The notes under the pieces were generated by a model. The model was not told the DNA's origin and did not search any database. It saw only the letters and a list, made by a program, of their open reading frames with translations. Below, piece after piece: positions 1-9,034 of a stretch of DNA of 64,000 bases. Numbering within the stretch: position 1 is the stretch's first letter; each line of letters begins with the position of its first letter. The position numbers were made by a program, and so were the translations under genes. Source of the DNA: CAVYWD01 sp963772225 (GTDB lineage: Bacteria; Myxococcota; Myxococcia; Myxococcales; UBA5297); contig CAVYWD010000004.1 in the NCBI GenBank assembly GCA_963772225.1, positions 124,001 to 188,000 of the forward strand. The letters run 5' to 3'.

Positions 1-657
1 ATCCACGACTTCAAGACCCCGCTCGCGGCCGTCCAGGCGAGCCTGCAGCTCCTGGAGGAGCGCCTCGGGGCGGCGCTCGACGACGACTCCCGGGGCTTCA
101 TCGAGGACGCTCGCAGCGCGTCGGGTCGGCTCTTCGACCTGGTCAACGCGGTCCTCGACGTCCACCGCCTCGAGGAGGGCGCGATGCCGGTGCGCTGGGA
201 GCGCCTGGACGCAGAGGCGCTGCTCGCCGACGCCGCGGCCGAGGTCGCCGCCTCGCTCGCCCTCAAGCAGGTCGAGCTCCAGGTCTCGGTCTCGCCCGCG
301 GGCCTCGCCTTCGAGGGCGACCGCGCGCTCCTCCTGCGCGCCCTGAGCAACCTCCTGTCGAACGCCATCCGCCATTCGCGGCGAGGCCGGCCGCTCCAGC
401 TCTCGGCCCAGGTCGAGGCGACGCCCTCGCGCGTGCGCCTCTCGGTCGCCGACGAAGCCAAGCGAATCGACCCGGCCCACCGAGAGCTCATCTTTCACAA
501 GTTCGGGCGCGTCGAGACCCCCGGCGTCCTGACTCCGGGGCAGGGGCTGGGCCTCACCTTTTGCCGGCTCGTCGCCACGGCGCACGGCGGGGCCGTCTGG
601 GTCGAGGACGGCCCCATCGGCAACTGCTTCGTGCTGGCGCTCCCTGCGCGCTCCTGA
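1..657 (+). CDS. Sensor histidine kinase, 3' part (5' end outside window)
   Basis: The frame is open from base 1, so the gene begins upstream. The first residues form an H-box (HDFKTPL), placing the phospho-accepting His at residue 2 of the visible part. The HATPase_c domain follows: N-box LSNLLSNAIRHS near residues 115-126 and a glycine-rich box GQGLGLTF near residue 180, ending in WVED...ALPARS. The protein is a two-component kinase that autophosphorylates on His and passes phosphate to a response regulator. Its sensor region is not visible, so the signal is unknown. The next gene is acyl-CoA synthetase, with no regulator alongside. Family certain; partner unknown. Confidence 0.93.
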   Translation: MHDFKTPLAAVQASLQLLEERLGAALDDDSRGFIEDARSASGRLFDLVNAVLDVHRLEEGAMPVRWERLDAEALLADAAAEVAASLALKQVELQVSVSPAGLAFEGDRALLLRALSNLLSNAIRHSRRGRPLQLSAQVEATPSRVRLSVADEAKRIDPAHRELIFHKFGRVETPGVLTPGQGLGLTFCRLVATAHGGAVWVEDGPIGNCFVLALPARS

Positions 658-857
658 GGTGGAGTGTCGCGGTCGCGGCGGGCCTGCGCGAGCCCGCCTT
701 CGCTTGGCTGCGGCGCCAAGAATCCGCGCTCGAGGGTGAGCGCAGGCTACACTCCAGGCCATCAGAATCGCGGCAAGGCTGGCCCTTCCGCCCCGCGCCT
801 CTTGGCCGCGGCGAAGGCCGCCTAAGTCGCCCAGACGCAATGGAAGAGAGGGTTGCC

Positions 858-2720
858 ATGGACGCTCGCACCTCGGCGATGCAAACGCCCGCCGCGGCCC
901 AGGGCCGGAATCTCATCGAGCTCCTCCTCGCCCGAGGGGCGAGCGCCGACCGTTGCGCGGCGCTGGTCCACTCCAAAGAGCGCTTCGTCGAGGTCCCCTG
1001 GGGCGAGCTGATCCACCGCGTCCGCGCCGCCTCGGAGGCCCTGGTCGCGCTCGGCATCCAGCCCGGCGACCGGGTGTGCATCTTCTCCGCCACCCGCCTC
1101 GAGTGGTGCATCGCCGACTTGGCCATCGTGGGAGCCGGCGCGGTCACCGCGCCCATTTACGCCGCCAACACGCCCTCGGAGGTGGAGCACATCGTCAAAG
1201 ACAGCGGCGCGCGCGCCGTCTTCGTGGACCACGACGCGCCGGAGAACGGCGCCGGCGGCCGGTGGTCCAGGCTCAACGCCCTCGCGGCGCGCCTGCCCAA
1301 TGTGGAGCACTTCATCGGCTTCGACCTCCCGAGCAATCCGGCGGCGCGGCTCGTCTCCCTGGCCGACCTGGAGGCCCGAGGGCGCGCCCACCTCGCCACC
1401 CGGCCGCACGGCCTCGAGGAGCGCTGTCGCGCCATCGCCCCCGAGGACCTCGCCTGCCTCTGCTACACCTCCGGGACCACCGGCGTCCCCAAGGGCGTGA
1501 TGCTCACCCACGGCAACTGGACCTACCAGGCTCACGCCGTGGCGCAGGCCGGCCTCATGGCGCAAGACGACACGGTGCTGCTCTTCCTGCCGCTGGCGCA
1601 CTCGTTCGGCAAGGTGGTAGAGGCGGCCTGGCTGGACCAGGGGTTCCCTCTGGCGTTCGCGCGCGCTCCGGAGACCGTGGTCGATGACGCCCAGGCGGTG
1701 AAGGCCACCGTCCTGCCCGGCGTGCCGCGCGTCTTCGAGAAGGCGTACGCCAAGGTGGTGGCCGACGCGGGCGCGCAGCCGGGGGCGAGGGGCCGGCTGT
1801 TCCAATGGGCCATGCGCCAGTTCGACGAGCTCGCCGCGGCGCGCACCCAGGGCCTGGAGGGCGATTCGCTGCAGTGGCGCCTGGCGCGGAAGCTGGTCTT
1901 TTCGCAGCTCCGCGAGCGGATGCGGGCGCGCTTCGGCGGCCGAATGCGGGTCTTCATCTCGGGCAGCGCGCCGCTCCCCCGGCGCGTGGGGCTCTTCTTC
2001 GAGCAGTGCGGCCTGATCATCCTCGAGGGCTACGGCCTCACCGAGACCGCCGCGCCGACGCACGTCAATCGCCCCAACTTCAACAAGCCAGGGACGGTGG
2101 GCCCGCCCCTCGTGCGGGTGGAGACGCGCATTGACGCCGACGGCGAGGTCCTGGTGCGGGGCCCGCAAGTCATGAAGGGCTACTACGGCCTGCCCGACGA
2201 GACCGCGCAGGTGCTCGACGCCCAAGGCTGGCTGCGGACTGGGGACGTCGGCAGCCTCGACGAGGACGGCTGCCTGCGCATCACCGACCGCAAGAAGGAC
2301 CTCATCAAGACGAGCGGCGGAAAGTTCGTGGCGCCCCAGGAGCTGGAGACGGCCCTGCGCGCCCATCCGCTCGTCAGCCACGCGGTCGTCATCGGCGACA
2401 GGCGGCCGTTCGCCGCGGCGCTCGTCACCGTCTCGGAGGAGGGTGCCGCCCGCTGGGCCGCGCAGGCGGGCAGGGCGGGCGAGCCCTACGCCAAGCTCGT
2501 CCAGAGCCCCGAGCTGCGGGCCGAGCTGCAGGCCGCGGTCGACGCGCTCAACCAGGGCCTCCCCTCTTACGCCAAGCTCAAGAAGCTCGCCGTGCTCGAC
2601 CAGGATTTCACGGCGGGCGGCGGCGAGCTGACCCCGAAATTGTCGGTCCGGCGAAAAGTGGTGGTGCAAAAACACAAGGCCGTCATCGACGCCCTCTACG
2701 GTGGAGAGGCCTTGGAGTAG
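858..2720 (+). CDS. Long-chain fatty acid-CoA ligase (FadD15-type)
   Basis: About 620 residues, the usual size for long-chain acyl-CoA synthetases of the AMP-forming superfamily, which activate fatty acids with ATP and CoA. The ATP/AMP signature YTSGTTGVPKGVMLTH is present, as are GYGLTET (A5 motif), the TGD motif in WLRTGDVG, and ITDRKKDLIKTSGGK near the C-terminus (hinge and A8 region). Two ATGs are possible, at 840 and 858. I chose 858 because the purine-rich GAAGAGAGG lies 6 nt upstream of it, whereas 840 has none. The frame runs open further upstream, but that stretch is Arg/Pro-rich junk. It stands alone between a kinase gene and a Ser/Thr kinase. Confidence 0.94.
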   Translation: MDARTSAMQTPAAAQGRNLIELLLARGASADRCAALVHSKERFVEVPWGELIHRVRAASEALVALGIQPGDRVCIFSATRLEWCIADLAIVGAGAVTAPIYAANTPSEVEHIVKDSGARAVFVDHDAPENGAGGRWSRLNALAARLPNVEHFIGFDLPSNPAARLVSLADLEARGRAHLATRPHGLEERCRAIAPEDLACLCYTSGTTGVPKGVMLTHGNWTYQAHAVAQAGLMAQDDTVLLFLPLAHSFGKVVEAAWLDQGFPLAFARAPETVVDDAQAVKATVLPGVPRVFEKAYAKVVADAGAQPGARGRLFQWAMRQFDELAAARTQGLEGDSLQWRLARKLVFSQLRERMRARFGGRMRVFISGSAPLPRRVGLFFEQCGLIILEGYGLTETAAPTHVNRPNFNKPGTVGPPLVRVETRIDADGEVLVRGPQVMKGYYGLPDETAQVLDAQGWLRTGDVGSLDEDGCLRITDRKKDLIKTSGGKFVAPQELETALRAHPLVSHAVVIGDRRPFAAALVTVSEEGAARWAAQAGRAGEPYAKLVQSPELRAELQAAVDALNQGLPSYAKLKKLAVLDQDFTAGGGELTPKLSVRRKVVVQKHKAVIDALYGGEALE

Positions 2721-2777
2721 CGCCCGGCAGATGGACGACACGCTCCAGGTGCCGTAACCTGGCGGTCTACCATTCCT

Positions 2778-4127
2778 GTGAGCGAAACGCTGCCTTCGAG
2801 CGCCCCGCGCCCGCGACTGTCGAGGCTTCCTTCCGTGACTTCCTCCAACTTTCTGCGGGCGCCGGCTCCACCTCCGCCGAACGGAGGAGCGTTTGCGGAG
2901 AGCTTGGCCTTCGGGAAATACCGGGTCGTTCGCGCGCTCGGGACGGGCGGAATGGCCCAGGTGTTTCTGGCTTCGCTCGACGGCCCGGACGGCTTCTCCA
3001 AGACCTGCGTCATCAAGCGCATTCGCCCGGAGTACGCCCGCGACGAGGCGTACGCGCAGATGTTCGTGAACGAGGCCAAGGTGGCGGCCATGCTGAGCCA
3101 CCCCAACATCGTGCACGTCTTCGAGTTCGCAAAGGAGCAGGGCACCTATTTCCTGGCCATGGAATACGTCGCGGGCGCCTCTATCGAGCACATCGTCCGC
3201 GCCGCGCGAGCGGCCAACGTCCCGCTCGGCCCGCGCACCGCCGTGGAGGTGGGCATCCCCGCCGCCAACGCCCTGGCCTACGTCCACGCCTTCGCCCCGG
3301 ACGACGGCGGGGCTCCGCTCCACCTCGTGCACCGCGACATCACGCCCGGCAACGTGCTCGTGTCGCGCGAGGGCACCGTCAAGCTCGCCGACTTCGGCGT
3401 CGCGCAGAGCACCATGACCAGCCAGAATACGGCCGCGGGCGTGGTCAAAGGCAAGCTGCCCTATATGTCGCCGGAGCAGGTCTCGGGGCTGCCGCTGGAC
3501 GGGCGCTCCGACGTCTTCTCCCTGGGGATCATCCTCTACGAGCTCATCACCGGGCACCGGTTGTTCAAGGGCGACTCCGTGGGCGCCACCGCGCTGGCGG
3601 TGATGCGCGGCCGCATCCCGCCGCCCAGCCAGCTCGTGCCCAATGTCGCCCCCGAGCTCGAGCGCATCGTCATGACCGCGCTCGCGCGCGACCTTCGCAA
3701 GCGCTACCCGTCCGCCCATGCCCTGGCGGCGGACCTGGAGGCATTTCGGGCCTCCCAGTCGTGGAGCACGGGCAGCAGCCACCTGGGGACGCTGGTCACT
3801 TCGCTCTTCACCCGGGACCTCGTCTCCCCGGCGTCGACCGCGGTCAACGCGTCCAGCTTGTCGCGAACCTCTCTGGCGGGCGCCTCGACCGAGGCCGTGG
3901 CCTCGGCGGTGGGCGTGGCCATTCCGCCTGGCGACGGGGAGGGCGTGGGCGGCGCCTATGGCCTCGAGCCGGCGGGCAGGGCGGTCGAGCTCCTCCCCGA
4001 CGAAGATTTGGAGATCGTCGACGGCGGCCTCGGGTCGCCGGAGCCCATCTCGGCCGCGGCCGTCGCCGGCGCCGTGGCATTCACCTTGGCGGGAAGCGCC
4101 GTCTTCTGGTACCTGGTCCTCCGATAG
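2778..4127 (+). CDS. Membrane-anchored Ser/Thr protein kinase
   Basis: Hanks-type kinase of 449 aa with a GTG start. The kinase domain spans about residues 48-320: glycine loop GTGGMAQVF, Lys80 in VIKRI, Glu99, HRD at 185-187 with Asn192, DFG at 205-207, and an APE-like SPEQ. All catalytic residues are present, so it should be active. A Pro/Ser-rich tail of about 38 residues precedes the domain. A single hydrophobic segment lies at the extreme C-terminus (VAGAVAFTLAGSAVFWYLVL), so the catalytic domain is cytoplasmic and tail-anchored. The stop is 3 nt before the PEGA-domain gene, which suggests one transcript and a shared pathway. Substrates are unknown. Confidence 0.93.
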   Translation: MSETLPSSAPRPRLSRLPSVTSSNFLRAPAPPPPNGGAFAESLAFGKYRVVRALGTGGMAQVFLASLDGPDGFSKTCVIKRIRPEYARDEAYAQMFVNEAKVAAMLSHPNIVHVFEFAKEQGTYFLAMEYVAGASIEHIVRAARAANVPLGPRTAVEVGIPAANALAYVHAFAPDDGGAPLHLVHRDITPGNVLVSREGTVKLADFGVAQSTMTSQNTAAGVVKGKLPYMSPEQVSGLPLDGRSDVFSLGIILYELITGHRLFKGDSVGATALAVMRGRIPPPSQLVPNVAPELERIVMTALARDLRKRYPSAHALAADLEAFRASQSWSTGSSHLGTLVTSLFTRDLVSPASTAVNASSLSRTSLAGASTEAVASAVGVAIPPGDGEGVGGAYGLEPAGRAVELLPDEDLEIVDGGLGSPEPISAAAVAGAVAFTLAGSAVFWYLVLR

Positions 4128-4130
4128 CCC

Positions 4131-5201
4131 ATGAGACAGCGAAGCCTCATCCTCCTCATCGTGGCGCTGGGGGTCGGACTCAACGCGATCGCCTACGCGC
4201 TCTACCGCGGGCTCCGGGCGCGGCCCGAGGCGACCTGGGCCGCGCCCGCCGACGCGGGCGGCCCTTCCTCCGAGCAGCGCGACGCCGACGAGCGGGGCCG
4301 AGCTCGGCGGTCGGAGGGCCTCGCGGCGCTCGAGGCCGGGGAGTATGACCGCGCGGAGGCGCGCTTCTCCGAAGCCCAGGCGCTGATGGGCGAGCGGGCC
4401 AACGTCGCGGACCTCCTTCGCATCACTCAGGACCTCCAGGCGAAGGCGGCCGCCTCGAAGGCCGCCGCCGCTGCTCCCGCGAAGGCATCCGCAGAGGTCG
4501 AGTCGCCGCAGGCGAAGCTCGCCCTTTCGCACCCTGCCCCCGCGCGGCCTGCGCCTCGCATGGCGGCGTTCCGCTCGCCTGCGCCCGGGCCGTCGGACGC
4601 GGCGCCGTCCCAGGGCGTCCTGCTCATTTCGACCACGCCGCGCGGGCTCCTGGTGCAGCTCGACGGCGCGGCGCTCGACCTCACCCCGGTCCGCGTCTCG
4701 GTCAAGCCGGGCGCGCACAAGGTGTCGCTCTACGACGGCGAGCGCAGGCTCCTCGAGACCACGGTGCAGGTGGGCGAGGGCGAGGTGGCGACGCTGCGCC
4801 GCGACCTGAGCGCCGAGCTGGCCCTGTCGGCCGCCCAGAAGCCCGCCGCGGCGCCGCCCGCGGGCGCCCCCAGGCCGACGGCGCCCCCTCCGGCAATCGG
4901 CATCGCGCCGCCCAATCCGGCCGCCGCCCCGGTCGCGCTGCAAAAGGCCTCGCCGGAGCCCGCTTCGGCACAGGCGCTCGCGGCCTTGGCCCAGCCCGAG
5001 CGCGGCGGCCTGGACGTCACCTCTCCCGGGCTCTACGCCGAGGTGTGGATCAACGGCCGCTCTTACGGTTTCCCGCCGGTGGCGGCGCGCAACCTCCCCG
5101 CGGGGACAGCCGAGGTCGAGGTGCGCGTCAACGGCGCCGTGAAGCGAAGGGCCAAGGTGGTGGTCCAGCCCGGGCAGGTCTTTGCGCTTAAGGTGCGCTA
5201 G
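4131..5201 (+). CDS. PEGA-domain membrane protein, partner of the Ser/Thr kinase
   Basis: Protein of 356 aa. It has an N-terminal membrane segment (LILLIVALGVGLNAIAYAL), then an alpha-helical stretch resembling a TPR-like unit (about residues 55-105), and an Ala/Pro-rich linker. Two PEGA-type beta modules follow: about 160-225 (STTPRGLLVQLDGAALDLTP) and about 290-356 (VTSPGLYAEVWINGRSYGFP). In Myxococcota, PEGA domains are commonly fused to Ser/Thr kinases. Here kinase and PEGA protein are separate genes 3 nt apart, as if the fusion were split. The topology puts the PEGA modules outside the membrane, perhaps contacting cell wall or envelope. The function is inferred from context only. Confidence 0.85.
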   Translation: MRQRSLILLIVALGVGLNAIAYALYRGLRARPEATWAAPADAGGPSSEQRDADERGRARRSEGLAALEAGEYDRAEARFSEAQALMGERANVADLLRITQDLQAKAAASKAAAAAPAKASAEVESPQAKLALSHPAPARPAPRMAAFRSPAPGPSDAAPSQGVLLISTTPRGLLVQLDGAALDLTPVRVSVKPGAHKVSLYDGERRLLETTVQVGEGEVATLRRDLSAELALSAAQKPAAAPPAGAPRPTAPPPAIGIAPPNPAAAPVALQKASPEPASAQALAALAQPERGGLDVTSPGLYAEVWINGRSYGFPPVAARNLPAGTAEVEVRVNGAVKRRAKVVVQPGQVFALKVR

Positions 5202-5259
5202 CCAACGGTCGCGCGCGAGTTCGAACGGGGCGCGACTTCGAGAAAGAGAGCCTTCGACG

Positions 5260-7281
5260 ATGCCCGCCACGCACTGGTTTTCGGCAGCGGTCCTCGGCGC
5301 CGCGCTCGTGGCCGCTCCGGCCGCCGCGGCCGAGGGCGCCGACGAGAGCGACGCCTCGGCGCCCTCCGCCGCCGACGAGTCTCAGCTGACGAGCCAGGTC
5401 GCGTCGTTCGCCGTCACCCGGCTCAAGAATTCGCCGGCGGTGGTGACGGTCATCTCGTCCGAGGAGATCCGCGACTCGGGTGCGCGGGACCTCGTCGACA
5501 TCCTCTACCTGGTGCCGGGTTTCTTCGTGGGACTGGACGTCCAGGGCGTGGTGGGCCCCGGCTTTCGCGGGCTGTGGGGCTACGAGGGAAAGATCCTGCT
5601 CCTCATCGACGGCAAGGAGATGAACGAGCTGATGTACTCGACCGTGCAGCTCGGCAACGAGTTTCCGGTCGACCTCATCGAGCGCGTCGAGGTGGTGCGC
5701 GGCCCCGGCTCGGTCATCTACGGCGGGAACGCGGAGCTGGCGGTCATCAACGTCGTCACCCGCGGCCTGCAGGGCGCCACCGACGTGATGGTGGGCGGCC
5801 AGTACGGGCAGCTGCCGGGCGGGTCCAAGGTCAGCGGCGCCTACTCGCGCCGCAGCCTCTCCGCCTCGGGCCGCTATGTCTTCGACGACGTCCCGGGCCT
5901 GAGCGCCTTCGCCTCCGCGTCGCTGGGCCAGGGGCAGCGCAGCGCGCGGCAGCTCCAGGCCTCCGAGACGGTGTCGATGCAGGGGGCCTCGGCCCTGGAC
6001 CCCTCGGTGGTGCAGGTGGGCGTCGGCTACCGCGACGTGCAGGCTTCCTTCCTGTACCACCACCTGGCGACGACCTCGCTCCTCGCCGGCGGGAACGCGG
6101 TCTCCTCCACCCCCACGCCGACCGCCTTCGACTCCTACCACGCCGAGGTGGTGGGCACCTGGCGGCCCACCGACCGGGTCGAAGTAACTCCGCGGTTCAA
6201 CTTCACCTATCAAAAACCCTGGTACACGGGGGACCCGCAAAACGAGGCCTACTACAACAAGACCGCCAGCCGGACGCGAGGGCGGCTGGTCGCCCGGTGG
6301 GCGCCCTTCGACGGGCTCCAGCTCACCGTGGGCGGCGACGCGACGTTCGACCACGGCGCCAGCCCCAAACCCTGGGTCTTTCTTCAGACGCCGTTCACCA
6401 CGCCGTCGGGCCCCTCGGAGACCATCGACTACCAGACTTACGCCGCGTTCATCGAGCTCTTCTCCGACAACCCCATCGTGAACGTGTCGGCGGGCGCCCG
6501 GTACGACCACAACAGCGCCGTCGGCGGCGCGGCGGTGCCTCGCCTGGTCCTGCTGCGCAGCTTCGGGCCGCTGCAGCTCAAGGGCCTCTTCAGCCTGGCG
6601 TACCGTTGGCCGGGGTTCGAGAACATCAACGACGGCGTCCAGCTCAAGCCCGAGAATACTCGGGTGCTCGAGTTCGAGGCGGCCTGGGACATCACCCGAA
6701 AGCAGCGCCTCTCCGCCAATGTCTTCGACACCCGCATCAGCAACCCCATTACCTATTTGACCAACGGGGACACGGACATTTATCGAAACCTCGGCCAGAT
6801 CGGCACGCGGGGCTTCGAGGCCGCCTATCGCATCCGGGGCGACTGGGGCCACGCCCAGGCCACCTATTCTTTCTACGCGCCCTCGGCGATGGACAACGTC
6901 GACAACTACCTCGTCCCGGGCCGCGCCAACGAATTCCTGGCGGCGCCCGCGCACCGGCTCACGCTGAGCGGGGCGTATCACCCGCTGCCGTGGCTATCGC
7001 TGGGCCCCACGCTGATCATCCTCGGCCCTCGCTACGGGTTGACGCCGACCGACAGCGCGTACGACCTCATGGAGATCGGCTGGCAGGCGCTGACCAACTT
7101 CGAGGTGCGCGCCCAGGATGTCGGGGCGAAGGGCCTGGAGCTGAGCCTGGGCGTCTACAACATCTTCGGCGTGGACTACCGGTTCCTGGTCCCGTACACG
7201 AGCGGCACGACGCCCATCCCCGGCATGGACCGCGAGGTGCTCTTGCGCGTCAGCTACCTGTTCGAGCCGTCGGGCGGCTGA
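5260..7281 (+). CDS. TonB-dependent outer-membrane receptor
   Basis: Protein of 673 aa. A signal peptide is cut after the alanine-rich stretch near residue 23 (VAAPAAAAEG). The plug domain follows (about 55-170), with the typical VVTVISSEEIRDSGARDL and the VEVVRGPGSVIYGG motif. The remainder is an aromatic-rich beta-barrel ending in a short strand (LLRVSYLFEP). Such receptors import siderophores, cobalamin, glycans or other ligands using TonB energy. The start at 5260 is chosen because it gives a clean signal peptide after a purine-rich stretch (AGAAAGAGAG); the open frame upstream overlaps the PEGA gene. The radical SAM gene 57 nt downstream may share its transcript. The substrate cannot be deduced. 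Confidence 0.93.
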   Translation: MPATHWFSAAVLGAALVAAPAAAAEGADESDASAPSAADESQLTSQVASFAVTRLKNSPAVVTVISSEEIRDSGARDLVDILYLVPGFFVGLDVQGVVGPGFRGLWGYEGKILLLIDGKEMNELMYSTVQLGNEFPVDLIERVEVVRGPGSVIYGGNAELAVINVVTRGLQGATDVMVGGQYGQLPGGSKVSGAYSRRSLSASGRYVFDDVPGLSAFASASLGQGQRSARQLQASETVSMQGASALDPSVVQVGVGYRDVQASFLYHHLATTSLLAGGNAVSSTPTPTAFDSYHAEVVGTWRPTDRVEVTPRFNFTYQKPWYTGDPQNEAYYNKTASRTRGRLVARWAPFDGLQLTVGGDATFDHGASPKPWVFLQTPFTTPSGPSETIDYQTYAAFIELFSDNPIVNVSAGARYDHNSAVGGAAVPRLVLLRSFGPLQLKGLFSLAYRWPGFENINDGVQLKPENTRVLEFEAAWDITRKQRLSANVFDTRISNPITYLTNGDTDIYRNLGQIGTRGFEAAYRIRGDWGHAQATYSFYAPSAMDNVDNYLVPGRANEFLAAPAHRLTLSGAYHPLPWLSLGPTLIILGPRYGLTPTDSAYDLMEIGWQALTNFEVRAQDVGAKGLELSLGVYNIFGVDYRFLVPYTSGTTPIPGMDREVLLRVSYLFEPSGG

Positions 7282-7338
7282 GCGGCCCCCAAACGTTGAC
7301 CGCCGAATCCTCGGCCGGCCGCGCGGCTCTCCCAGGCC

Positions 7339-8361
7339 ATGCGAACCACCGAGCGAACCGACCGGATTCTCGACGCCGCGCTCCAGGGAAAGGCCCCGGA
7401 ACGCGCAGACTGCATCCACCTTCTCGGGCTGCCGGAGACCTCGGCCGAGGTCCGCGAGCTCATGGCGGTGGCGGACCACGTCAGCCGTCGGCGATTCGGG
7501 AACGAGGCCGTGCTCTTCGGCCAGATCGGCGTCGAGACCGCGCCGTGCCCGGCCGAATGCCAGTTCTGCTCCTTCGGCGCCTCGCTGGGGCTCGCCCAGA
7601 CCGAATCGCTGTCGCCCGAGGTCGTCGCCGAAAAGGCCCGGGCATTCGCCGGCGGCGGCGACCTGTTCGCGCTGTTCCTCATGACGATGCACGACTGGGG
7701 CTTCGAGCGCATCGCCGAGGCTGCGGCTGCGGCGCGGGCCGCCATTCCCGCGCACACCCGGCTGGTGGTCAACGTCGGCGACTTCGGCCTAGAGCGCGCC
7801 AAGCGGCTGCGGGACCTGGGCGTGAGCGGCGCCTACCACGTGCTGCGGCTTCGCGAGGGCGCCGACACGAAGCTCCGGCCGGAGCAGCGGCTCAAGACCA
7901 TCGACGCCGCCCGCGAGGCGGGCCTCGACTTCTATTACTGCCTCGAGCCGGTTGGGCCGGAGCACACGCCGGAGGAGATGGTCGAGCAGCTGTTCGTGGG
8001 CGTCGAGCGCGGCAGCTTCCAGCACGCGGCGATGCGCCGGGTGTCCATCCCCGGCTCTCGCCTGAATGCCCACGGGCAGATCACGAACCTGCGGCTCGCC
8101 CAGGTCACCGCGGTCGTCGCGCTGGCCACCCTGCAGACGCGCGAGACCACGAACATCGCCGTGCACGAGCCGAACCTCTTGGGCCTGGTCGCCGGGGCGA
8201 ACGCCATCTACGCCGAGACCGGCGCGAACCCGCGCGACACCGAGCGGGACACCGCCGCCGGCCGCGGGCTCGACGTCCCCGCCGCCCGCGCGATGCTCCG
8301 CGAGGCGGGCTTTGCCTGGCTGCGGCGCGGCGACGGCAGCCGCGTCCCGCTTGCGGGCTAG
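7339..8361 (+). CDS. BioB-like radical SAM enzyme
   Basis: Protein of 340 aa. The radical SAM cluster motif is CPAECQFCSF (CX3CX2C) at about residues 70-80, set in an N-terminal region like biotin synthase and its relatives (HmdB, PylB, ThiH and CofH groups). The C-terminal part keeps the BATS-like ending (GLDVPAARAMLREAGF). The CX3CX2C spacing and the BATS-like end favour the BioB/HmdB/PylB branch. True BioB carries extra Cys and Arg ligands for a [2Fe-2S] cluster that I cannot confirm here. The reaction is therefore left open. It follows the TonB receptor gene closely, so a role in making or using a cofactor taken up by that receptor is a guess. Confidence 0.8.
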   Translation: MRTTERTDRILDAALQGKAPERADCIHLLGLPETSAEVRELMAVADHVSRRRFGNEAVLFGQIGVETAPCPAECQFCSFGASLGLAQTESLSPEVVAEKARAFAGGGDLFALFLMTMHDWGFERIAEAAAAARAAIPAHTRLVVNVGDFGLERAKRLRDLGVSGAYHVLRLREGADTKLRPEQRLKTIDAAREAGLDFYYCLEPVGPEHTPEEMVEQLFVGVERGSFQHAAMRRVSIPGSRLNAHGQITNLRLAQVTAVVALATLQTRETTNIAVHEPNLLGLVAGANAIYAETGANPRDTERDTAAGRGLDVPAARAMLREAGFAWLRRGDGSRVPLAG

Positions 8362-8383
8362 AGCCCGGCCTCCCTCGACCGCC

Positions 8384-8761
8384 TCAGGCCATGCGCGCGG
8401 CGATGAGCAGCCCCAGGAGCCCGGCTCCGGTGCAGCCCAGGAGTGTCACGGCGATGTTCGCCGCGGCGATTCCCCAGGCGCCGCTTTGGAGGAGCTTGAG
8501 GGTCTCGTAGTTGAAAGACGAGTAGGTCGTGAATCCCCCCATGATGCCGGTGGTGAGAAACATCCGCACCGGCAGCGGGATGACCCCGGCGTCGATGCTC
8601 AGAAACATGACCACCGAGATGAAAAACGACCCCACGACGTTGACGATGAGCGTGCCGTAGGGGAAGCCCGTGCCCAGGGCCTTGGCGGCCCACGTGCCGA
8701 CGAGATAGCGCGCGCCGGTGCCGAGGGCGCCGCCAATGCAAATCCAGAGAAATTGAAGCAC
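8384..8761 (-). CDS. crcB: Fluoride ion channel CrcB/FluC
   Basis: Protein of 125 aa with four hydrophobic segments, the standard size for the dimeric Fluc channel that exports fluoride across the inner membrane. Family signatures: GGALGTGARYL near the N-terminus, NVVGSFFIS (conserved Asn lining the pore) and GGFTTYSSFNYE (Phe box and Na+ site region). The start is GTG, preceded by a good GGGAGG 4 nt away. I looked for a fluoride riboswitch in the leader on the minus strand and did not find its conserved pairing pattern. Confidence 0.95.
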   Translation of the reverse strand: MLQFLWICIGGALGTGARYLVGTWAAKALGTGFPYGTLIVNVVGSFFISVVMFLSIDAGVIPLPVRMFLTTGIMGGFTTYSSFNYETLKLLQSGAWGIAAANIAVTLLGCTGAGLLGLLIAARMA

Positions 8762-9034
8762 TTCGCCTCCCGGTGCGCGCGAGGGTGGGCTGTCGCGAGA
8801 TCGCCTGGCTAGAATGATCAGACGAAGGCCGGCGCGTCAACGAGCGCCGCGAGGGCCGCGGCCAATCTCAGGGTCGAGTCCGCCGTGGCCCGCGAGGACG
8901 CTCCTCTGAGCGAGCCGTCGACTCCATGCTGTGAAGGGCGGGCACAAGACCGTCGCGGTCGTGGACGGGCTCCTGGGCTGCCTGGACCGGGCGGATCTCT
9001 TGCGGGCTCAAGGCCTCTCCATGATGGATTTGGT
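8762..9034. other. Gap between crcB and the PIN gene
   Basis: No confident gene. On the plus strand, 8931-9062 reads as a 43-codon open frame starting GTG (VKGGHKTVAVVDGLLGC...), which looks protein-like but matches no family I recognise and overlaps the 3' end of the PIN gene. It may be a decayed gene end. The crcB promoter must lie here on the minus strand. Confidence 0.4.

Noticed and set aside
561..857. Upstream extension of the acyl-CoA ligase
   Set aside because: It overlaps the kinase gene, is Arg-rich, and the ATG at 858 has a ribosome site.
822..5270. A 1482-codon open frame on the minus strand across the ligase, kinase and PEGA genes
   Set aside because: High GC keeps antisense frames open. 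The Arg/Gly-rich sequence has no domain, and three clear genes run on the plus strand.
8762..8830. Fluoride riboswitch upstream of crcB
   Set aside because: The conserved pseudoknot and GGNGAUGG-type core are not present on the minus strand.
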